Part shown: piece after piece, positions 26,322 to 33,300 of the stretch | Numbering within the stretch: position 1 is the stretch's first letter | Layout of the letters: the number at the start of each line of letters is the position of its first letter | DNA from: Streptomyces sp. CB09001 | GTDB lineage: Bacteria > Actinomycetota > Actinomycetes > Streptomycetales > Streptomycetaceae | Length of the DNA: 64,000 nucleotides | Reading direction: 5' to 3' | Assembly: GCF_003369795.1 (NCBI RefSeq) | Contig: NZ_CP026730.1 | Coordinates: forward strand, 3,534,001 to 3,598,000 | Position numbers and translations under genes: made by a program | Notes under the pieces: model-generated | What the model was told of the DNA's origin: nothing | The model's database searches: none | What the model saw: only the letters and a program-made list of their open reading frames with translations

Positions 26322-27110
26322 GTGCCCAAGGCCTACGAAGTGATCGCGGACGATCTGCGCCGCTCCATCCGGGCGGGTGAGCGGCGCCCCGGCGACCGGC
26401 TGCCCTCGGAGGCCGACCTCGCCCACCACTACCGGCGCAGCGTGCCCACCGTGCAGAACGCGCTCCGGCTGCTGAGCGACGAGGGCCTGATCGACAAGCG
26501 GCACGGGCTCGGCACCTTCGTCCGCCGCCCCCGCACCCCGGCGGTGCGGGACAACCGCCGCCACCAGTGGGAGAAGGACCGGGCCCGCCGGCCGCTCGCC
26601 ACCAGGGCCGCCACCGGCGCCACGGAGCACGACACCGGCCTGCGGGGCGACGACCTCGTCTTCCACGCCGAGTACCGCGAGCAGAAGGCGTCCGGGGAAC
26701 TGGCCGAGGCCTTCGGCGTTCCCGAGGGCACCGTGCTGCTCCAACGCACCTTCCGCACGCGGTACTCGGCCGAAGCCGCTCCCTTCAGCCTCGTCACCTC
26801 CTACCTCGTCCGCGATGTGATCGCGGCCAATCCCGACCTCCTGGACGAGGCCAACGAGCCCTGGCCGGGCGGCACTCAGCACCAGCTCCACACCGTGGGC
26901 GTCGAACTGGACCGCGTGGAGGAGCGCTTGACCGCCCGCCCGCCGACACCGGAGGAGGCCGCGGCCCTGGACCTGCCGCCGGGCACGTCGGTGATCCTGC
27001 TCCGCAAGACCTCGTACGACACCGGCGGCCAGGTGGTGGACGTCTCCGACGTCACCCTGCCCGGCGACCGCACCGAACTGCGCTTCACGACCCGTCTGGA
27101 AAGGTGGTGA
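26322..27110 (+). CDS. GntR-family transcriptional regulator (HutC/UTRA subfamily)
   Basis: 262 residues from GTG 26322. The winged HTH at residues 3-72 has the GntR pattern YEVIADDLRRSIRAGERRPG, LPSEADLA, VQNALRLLSDEGLI and GTFV. The C-terminal UTRA-type effector domain (about 100-255) includes GVPEGTVLLQRTFRT, SYLVRDVIAANPDLL and ILLRKTSYDTGGQVVDVSDV. Such proteins release DNA on binding a small ligand; the ligand is unknown. It is coupled by a GTGA overlap to a glycosyltransferase gene, which it may control together with itself through the palindrome upstream. Confidence 0.92.
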   Translation: MPKAYEVIADDLRRSIRAGERRPGDRLPSEADLAHHYRRSVPTVQNALRLLSDEGLIDKRHGLGTFVRRPRTPAVRDNRRHQWEKDRARRPLATRAATGATEHDTGLRGDDLVFHAEYREQKASGELAEAFGVPEGTVLLQRTFRTRYSAEAAPFSLVTSYLVRDVIAANPDLLDEANEPWPGGTQHQLHTVGVELDRVEERLTARPPTPEEAAALDLPPGTSVILLRKTSYDTGGQVVDVSDVTLPGDRTELRFTTRLERW

Positions 27111-27901
27111 GTGCCGCCGTGAACCGGCGCGTCGTCATCGTCACGGCCGTCCACGGCCCCTCCGCCCCGTTCCTCCCCGAGGCCTACGCCTCGCTGTGCG
27201 CACAGGAGCTGCCCGACGGCTGGGAGTGGCGCTGGGTGATCCAGGAGGACGGCCGTACGCAGGACGTCCGGCCGCACGTGCCCGACGATCCGCGGGTCGT
27301 TTTCCACCAGGGGCGCCGCGGACGGCAGGGCGGGCCGGGGGTGGCGCGCACGATGGCGCTGGCCCACGCGGACGGTGCGTACGTGAAGGTCCTGGACGCC
27401 GACGACCGGCTCACGCCGGGCGCCCTGGCCCGCGACCTGGCCGCCCTGGAGGGCGACCCGTCGATCGGGTGGGCGACCTCGCGGGTCCTGGACCTCCTGC
27501 CCGACGGTTCTACGGCCGGATTCCCCGGCGACCCGGCGCACGGGCCGGTCGAGCGGGGTGAGGTGCTCGACTTCTGGAAGGCGAACGGCTTCCGGGCCCA
27601 GGTCCACCCGGCGACCCTGCTGGTCCGGCGCGACCTGCTGCTCGCCGTCGGCGGCTGGATGGCCCTGCCGGCGTCCGAGGACACCGGCCTGCTGCTGGCG
27701 CTCAACTGCGTGAGCCGGGGGTGGTTCTCCGAGGACGTGGGCCTTCTCTACCGCAAGTGGGAGGGCCAGGAGACCGGCCAGGCGTCCCACGTGGAACCCG
27801 CGGAGCGCGATGCCCGGATGGCGGTGGTGGAGGCCAGGGCGCGCGCCCTCGCGTCCTTCGGATGGCGTCTGCCGGAGGGTACCGGCGGCTTCGACCGCTG
27901 A
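27107..27901 (+). CDS. Family 2 glycosyltransferase
   Basis: 264 residues; GTG 27107 overlaps the TGA of the regulator (GTGA), with GTG 27119 as the alternative start. GT-A features are visible: RRVVIVTAVHGPSAPFLPEA at the N-terminus, GPGVARTMALAHADGAYVKV then the metal-binding LDADDRL (DxD), and a later acceptor-side SEDTGLLLALN. There is no signal or membrane segment, so it acts in the cytoplasm, donor and acceptor unknown. Its stop codon lies inside the first unit of a 16-bp tandem repeat array. Confidence 0.88.
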   Translation: MSAAVNRRVVIVTAVHGPSAPFLPEAYASLCAQELPDGWEWRWVIQEDGRTQDVRPHVPDDPRVVFHQGRRGRQGGPGVARTMALAHADGAYVKVLDADDRLTPGALARDLAALEGDPSIGWATSRVLDLLPDGSTAGFPGDPAHGPVERGEVLDFWKANGFRAQVHPATLLVRRDLLLAVGGWMALPASEDTGLLLALNCVSRGWFSEDVGLLYRKWEGQETGQASHVEPAERDARMAVVEARARALASFGWRLPEGTGGFDR

Positions 27902-28018
27902 ACGGCAGTGGCACCGAACGGCGGGAGCACCGAACGGCAGGAACACGGAACGGCAGGAACACGGAACGGCGGGAACACGGAACGGCAGGAACACGGAACG
28001 GCGGGAGCACCGAACGGT
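27900..28018. repeat. 16-bp tandem repeat array between convergent genes
   Basis: Seven full units and a partial eighth of GAACGGC(A/G)GGA(A/G)CAC(G/C), starting at 27900, 27916, 27932, 27948, 27964, 27980, 27996 and 28012. The array fills the whole gap between the glycosyltransferase stop and the FkbM methyltransferase stop. There are no spacers, so it is not a CRISPR array. Confidence 0.95.
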
Positions 28019-28977
28019 CAGGGCAGCCGTTCCGCGTCCACCCGTGAGAAGACCAGGTCGCTCTCCCCGGTCACCGGCCCGCGCAGACGCACCGGCGCCC
28101 GGGGCGCACCGCCCAGTGCCGGGGGATAGCTCCCGGGCGCGTAGTCGTTGGCCAGCTGGTAGACGTGGAACCCGGCGTCTCTCATCACCGCCAGCAGGTC
28201 GTCGACCCGGTCCCCGAGCCGGGCCATGCGCTCCGGTGCCACCTCGACCGCGATCTCCGCGTCCGGCCGCAGAGCGCCCAGCATCGGCGCGAGACCGCGC
28301 ACGACACTCCCCTCGGCGCCCTCGACGTCGATCTTGATCACCCGGGCGGTCGCGATCTCCGCCGGGTCGAGGAGTTCCGGCAGCGGCCGCGCCTCGGTCC
28401 GGAAGCTGGACTCCACCGGGCCGTCGTACGGGACGATGCTGTTCGCCCCCGTGTTCCGCGAGCTGGCGAGCGCGAAGGTCAGCGTCCTGGGACGGTCCGA
28501 GACGGCGGCGTTGAGCGCGCGGATGTTCCCGAGGGCGTTGAGCCGGACGTTCTCCACCAGGCGCCGGTGGACGTCGGGGGAGGCCTCGATGGCGACGACC
28601 CGGCCGGCGTCGCCGACCAGCCGGGCCGCCAGGACGCTGAAGACGCCGATATTGGCCCCGACGTCGACGAAGCCGTCCCCCGGGCGCAGCCGACGCCGCA
28701 GCCAGGCCGTCAGGTGCGGCTCCCAGGCGCCGAACAGGTACAGGTACCGCTGGATGAGATCCTGCGTGTCCACGGCGAAGCGACCGCCCGAGGGCAGCTC
28801 GACGACGGCCCTGCGGGGGTGCTCGCGCAGGTGCGCGTTGAGCCAGCGCGTGGCGAGGGCCGCCTTCCCGAGGGTGCCGGGGCCGTTGCGCACGTACCGC
28901 GTCGCGAGGCCGACCAGGGCCTCGGCGACGGCGGCGCCCGGTTCTCCGCGGGTGCTCGGCTCTCCGCGGGTGCTCAG
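28018..28977 (-). CDS. FkbM-family SAM-dependent methyltransferase
   Basis: About 319 residues. The SAM-binding motif I is GDGFVDVGANIGVFSVLAA, followed by VVAIEASPDVHRRLVENV and the FkbM signature IKIDVEGAEGSVVRGL. The family O-methylates sugars and polyketides. The start is uncertain: CTG 28977 overlaps the TGA of the ferredoxin gene (CTGA) behind GGAAGAGGTCCGAGG, while GTG 29031 lies inside the ferredoxin gene. Near the N-terminus STRGEP is repeated twice from a short DNA repeat. The stop abuts the 16-bp repeat array. It is probably co-transcribed with the ferredoxin gene upstream. Confidence 0.88.
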   Translation of the reverse strand: MSTRGEPSTRGEPGAAVAEALVGLATRYVRNGPGTLGKAALATRWLNAHLREHPRRAVVELPSGGRFAVDTQDLIQRYLYLFGAWEPHLTAWLRRRLRPGDGFVDVGANIGVFSVLAARLVGDAGRVVAIEASPDVHRRLVENVRLNALGNIRALNAAVSDRPRTLTFALASSRNTGANSIVPYDGPVESSFRTEARPLPELLDPAEIATARVIKIDVEGAEGSVVRGLAPMLGALRPDAEIAVEVAPERMARLGDRVDDLLAVMRDAGFHVYQLANDYAPGSYPPALGGAPRAPVRLRGPVTGESDLVFSRVDAERLP

Positions 28978-29186
28978 CCTCGGACCTCTTCCGCTTCCGT
29001 GCGGGCGATGGTGATCGCGGCGGACGGACACCCGTCGGCCGCCTCGCGCACCCGCGGGGCGTCGACGGCGTTCTCCCTGCCGGGTATGACGGCACCGAGG
29101 CCGTCCACCTGGGTGAAGACGGACGGGGCCCGGTGGACGCAGTCTCCGGAGCCGTAACACTGCTCGGGGTCGACGGAGATCCTCAT
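28974..29186 (-). CDS. Ferredoxin, 3Fe-4S type
   Basis: 70 residues from ATG 29186. The cluster ligands are seen as CYGSGDC near the N-terminus and GCPS near the C-terminus (C-x5-C ... C-P), the pattern of Streptomyces 3Fe-4S or 3Fe-4S-like ferredoxins that donate electrons to cytochromes P450. The acidic surface and size fit. No P450 or reductase is encoded nearby, so its partner is elsewhere or lost. It overlaps the methyltransferase start by 4 nt. Confidence 0.92.
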   Translation of the reverse strand: MRISVDPEQCYGSGDCVHRAPSVFTQVDGLGAVIPGRENAVDAPRVREAADGCPSAAITIARTEAEEVRG

Positions 29187-29432
29187 GCGCACTCCAGCGG
29201 CGGTCGGTTTCGGAGCCTTCACGACCTGCCTGCCCACGGATCGGCGTACTGAACCCGCCCCGCACGCACGCCTGTTGACCGGCCCGCCGGTTGGCCTGCC
29301 CGCCCCGGTCCTCGTAAGATCGTCCGGCAATCCCACATTCCGCCGCGGCCCCGCGGTGGCCTGCGACGGTCCGTGCCGGGTCGTGAGGCCCTGCGGAGGC
29401 TGAGGGCGGAGTTGTGACCGAGGGGGGACGGT

Positions 29433-30008
29433 TTGGGGACCGGCGAGCAACTCGTGACGATCGCGGCCGTGCTGGTCGGCGCGCTGACCACACACGTCAC
29501 GAATTACCTGATGGAGCGGAGCCGCAACCGCAACCAGCTGCTGACGCGGTGGGACGACAAGAAGGTCGACGCCTACGGGGAGTACGTGGACGCCGCCAAA
29601 CTGCGGATCGCCGCGTCCGTGCCGCTGTACGAGGCACGGGAGGGGCTGCGCGAGACCCACCGCAGCGAGGAGGAACTCCGCGACGACCTCGCGGAGGCGA
29701 GCCTCCGCTGGGGGGCGGCCTTCGAGCGCGTCATGCTGCTCGGCGGGGACGACGCCATCGAGTCCGGGCACGAGCTGAACGTGGTGCTCGCCGAGATCGA
29801 CTGGCAGGCGAGCGGCCGGGTCGACGGCAGCCTGAAGGATTGGCGGGAGCGGCACCGGGCGGCGTTCCGCGCCATCAACGCCTTCCACGAGGCGGCCAGG
29901 GCCGACCTCGGCATCCGGGGCCGCGTCACCGGCGAGAAGCACCCGGAGCGCGACCTGCTGGTCCCGCCCGCCCGTGGCTCGTCCACCGGGTCGTCCGCCG
30001 GGGACTGA
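29433..30008 (+). CDS. Membrane-anchored protein of unknown function
   Basis: 191 residues from TTG 29433, chosen because AGGGGGGACG lies directly upstream. One N-terminal hydrophobic helix (about 6-24, QLVTIAAVLVGALTTHVTN) is followed by a long helical, charged region (MERSRNRNQLLTRWDDKK, ETHRSEEELRDDLAEAS). No catalytic motif is seen. The pattern of a membrane helix plus a cytoplasmic coiled region is common in Streptomyces hypothetical proteins. Not recognised further. Confidence 0.75.
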   Translation: MGTGEQLVTIAAVLVGALTTHVTNYLMERSRNRNQLLTRWDDKKVDAYGEYVDAAKLRIAASVPLYEAREGLRETHRSEEELRDDLAEASLRWGAAFERVMLLGGDDAIESGHELNVVLAEIDWQASGRVDGSLKDWRERHRAAFRAINAFHEAARADLGIRGRVTGEKHPERDLLVPPARGSSTGSSAGD

Positions 30009-30372
30009 CCCACGGCAGCCGCCACTGCCCGTTCACATGTGCGCGTCGGCATGGTTTGGCTCCGGTCCCTCCCCTCGTGGGGACCGGTGCCAAACCATGC
30101 CGGCGCCGTTTTCGCGTGCGGTACCGGACGGGTTCGGGAGGGACGGGCCACCGAAAGCTGACCGAGAACATGCGGCCTCATGGGGTGGCTCTCCGAGTGC
30201 TGAGCCGCTGACCTGTCCGGGTGCCGCGGGGCCGCCTCGCCACTGCGACGCGATCCTGCCACCCGAGGTCGCCGCGGAGGAGGTTCCGGAACCCGGACAC
30301 TGCTGTAGCCGCAGGTCAGCCGTATAGAGTGAGTTTTCCGGTCCGGACGTCCAGGTGCGGGGGAAGTAAGGA
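30009..30372. other. Intergenic region before the STAND gene
   Basis: 364 bases with a long hairpin at its left end and presumably the promoter and 5' leader of the STAND gene at its right end (AAGGAG at 30367-30372). No supported gene. Confidence 0.5.
30045..30106. terminator. Long hairpin after the 29433-30008 gene
   Basis: Arms of 16 bp (30045-30060 with 30089-30104, one G-U pair) and, after a single mismatch, 8 bp more (30062-30069 with 30080-30087) around a 10-nt loop. It is longer than a typical terminator and begins 37 nt after the stop; it may be a terminator or a palindromic insertion element. Confidence 0.65.
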
Positions 30373-33300
30373 GTGGAGACCTTGAGTTTCGACTCAGGGG
30401 CACGCACGGCCTTCGCAGAACGCCTCGCACTGCTGTACAGGGAGGCCGGCAACCCTCCCCTCAAACGCGTGTCCGAGGCCGTCGTCCGGCTCCAGCGCGT
30501 CGACGAACGAGGGCGGCCGGTACGGGTCTCCGCCCAGCGGATCAGCGACTGGCGGCGGGCCAAGAACGTGCCCGCGCAGTTCCCCGCCCTCGCGGCCGTC
30601 CTGCACGTCCTCATACCCCAGGCCCGGCGCGCACGGCCCGTACCGGTCTCCGCCGGCCTGTACGACCTGGTTCAGTGGCAGCGCCTGTGGGAGCGGGCGG
30701 TGGCCGACCCGAGCGGGGAACGCCCCGGGCCGGCCGCGGCGGAAAAGCGGATCCCCGCCGAGGCTCCGGCGGCCCCGGGCGGGGTCTGCCCGTACCGGGG
30801 CCTGGCCGCCTACCGCCGACAGGACGCCGACTGGTTCTTCGGGCGGGAACGGAGCACGCGGGCCCTCCTCGCCCAGCTCCACGCCACACGGGACACCGGC
30901 GGTCTGGTCATGCTGGTCGGCGCCTCCGGGGCAGGGAAGTCCTCCCTTCTGAACGCCGGTCTGGTGCCCGCCCTGCGCACCGGTACGCAGGACGCCGGGG
31001 GCGGTCCGCCCAGAAGGGTGCTCCAACTCGTGCCGGGCGCCGACCCGCTCGGCGAACTGACCCGCCTGATCCCACAGCTCACGCCCGTCGTCGGCGCCAT
31101 AAGGGAGAGGGCGGACCGGGAGACGGCGGCGGCCCAGGACGCGTGCTCCCCCGAGACCTGGAACCCGGGTGATCCGCAGGCCGAGGACGCCGCCAGGGCA
31201 GCCTTCGCCGCCTGGGCGGCATCCACGGAAGCACCGTCCGGACGGGCGGACCGGGACGGGCCGGACAGCCGGAAGGGGCGGAAGGGGCTGGACGGACCAG
31301 ACAGGCCAGACGGGCCAGACGGGCCGGACAGCCGGAACGGGCCGGACGGACCGGACAGGCAGGACAGCCGAAACGGGCCGGACAGGCACCGGGCCAGTCC
31401 TGCCGACCCGGCCGACCCGGCCGACCCGGCCACCCAGGCGGCCTGGGTCGGTCGGACAGGACAGGCCGACCGAACGGACCAGGCAAGCGAGGCAGGCCGA
31501 ACCGACTGGGACAGACAGACCAACCGGACAAACAGGACCAGCCGAACGGGCCTGAGCAGCGGAGGCGGCCCGAGCGTCTCGGCATACCGGAACGGCCGCC
31601 CAGGACGGACGGTCCGGGCGAGCCTCGCCGACGAGCCGGGCCAGGGTGCCCGGACCGACCCGGACGGCCTGCACCACCTGGTCGCCCCAGCGGGGCAGAC
31701 GGGCCGGGACGGCAGCGCCGGCCCGGACGGCCGGACAGGCAACGCGGCCCAGGTCGACCAAGCAGATCAAAAAGATCAAACAGACCAGGCAGACCAGGCA
31801 GACCAGAAGGGCCGAACAGGCCAACAGAGCCGAACAGACCAGAGCGGACTGGACAGCCGGGAGATTCGGCCCGCCCCGATCGCCCCAGCGGGGCAGCCGG
31901 GCGGGAACGGCAGGGCCGGCTCGGACGGCGGAGACGGCCGGGACGGGCGGATCGGCCTCAGCAGCCAAGGCGGCCCGAACGGCCACTCCGGACAGCTCGA
32001 CCGGACACGCGACGACCAGGCACGACGGCCCGGCCGGACACACTCGGACGGCGAGCCCCGCCCAGAGGGCCCGCCAGGGCAAGCGGGCCCGACCGGCCGG
32101 GCCGGGCGGACGCGCCCGCCGGTCCAGGAACCCTCCGACGGCCGGGAAGACCACCAGGACCCCGATGCCCGGCCGGTCGTCATCGTGGACCAGTTCGAGG
32201 AGCTGTTCACGCTCTGCGCCGACGAGGCGGACCGGCGCGTGTTCATCCGGCTGCTCCAGGCGGCCTGCGTGCCCGGCGCCGACGGGGACCCGCCGCCGGT
32301 GCTGGTGACCCTGGGCGTACGCGCCGACTTCTACGACCGCTGCCTGCGGTACCCCGAGCTGGCCGACGCGCTGCAGCACCGGCACATGGTGCTCGGCCCG
32401 CTGACCACCGCGGAGCTGCGCGAGGCGGTGACCGCTCCCGCCAGGGCCGTCGGCATGGAGCTGGAACCGGGGCTCGCCGAGCTGATCATCCGCGAGGTGA
32501 GCACCGACGGCCCCCGCGGCGGGAGCGCCTCCCACGCCTTTCGGGCCGTGGGGGAGCACGACGCGGGCGTACTGCCGCTCCTGTCCCACGCCCTGCTCGC
32601 CACCTGGCAGCGGCGCAAGGCGGGCCGGCTGACCCTGGCCGGGTACCGCGCGGCCGGCGGCATCCAGGGCGCGGTGGCCGCGACCGCAGAGCGGGCCTGG
32701 TCCGGTCTGGACCCGGCGGCGCGCACGGCCGCGCGGCTGCTGCTGCTCAGGCTGGTCCGGCTGAGCGAGGACACGCAGGCCACCCGCAGGCGCAGTACGC
32801 GACGTCGGCTGGCCGAGGAGTCGAGGGACCCCGGCAAGACCGAGGAGTCCCTCGAGGCGCTGGTGCGGGCCCGGCTGGTGACGCTCGACGCGGACACCGT
32901 GGAGATCACCCACGAGGCGCTGCTGCACGCCTGGCCCCGGCTGCGCGACTGGATCGACGAGGACCGCGCCGGAAACCTGCTGCGCCAGCGGCTCGAGGAG
33001 GACGGCCTGGCCTGGGAGGAGTCGGACCGCGACGCCGCGCTGCTCTACCGGGGCTCCCGGCTGGCGCAGGCCGACGGCTGGGCGAAGTCGGCCGACGACA
33101 CCTTCCTGACCCGCGGCGCGGTGGAGTTCCTGGCCGCCGCGGTCAGGCTGCGCAGGCGCACCGTCATGATCAGCCGTGCCGCGGTGTCGGCGCTGGTCGT
33201 CCTGGCCCTCCTGGCCGTCGGTTCCGCGGTGGTGGCCTGGCAGCAGCGCAACGACGCCGTGTTCGAGCAGGTGGTCGCCGAAGCGGACCGGGTCCAGGAC

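Noticed and set aside
27900..28018. Possible CRISPR array
   Set aside because: The units are directly adjacent with no spacers, the unit is 16 bp, and no cas genes are present.
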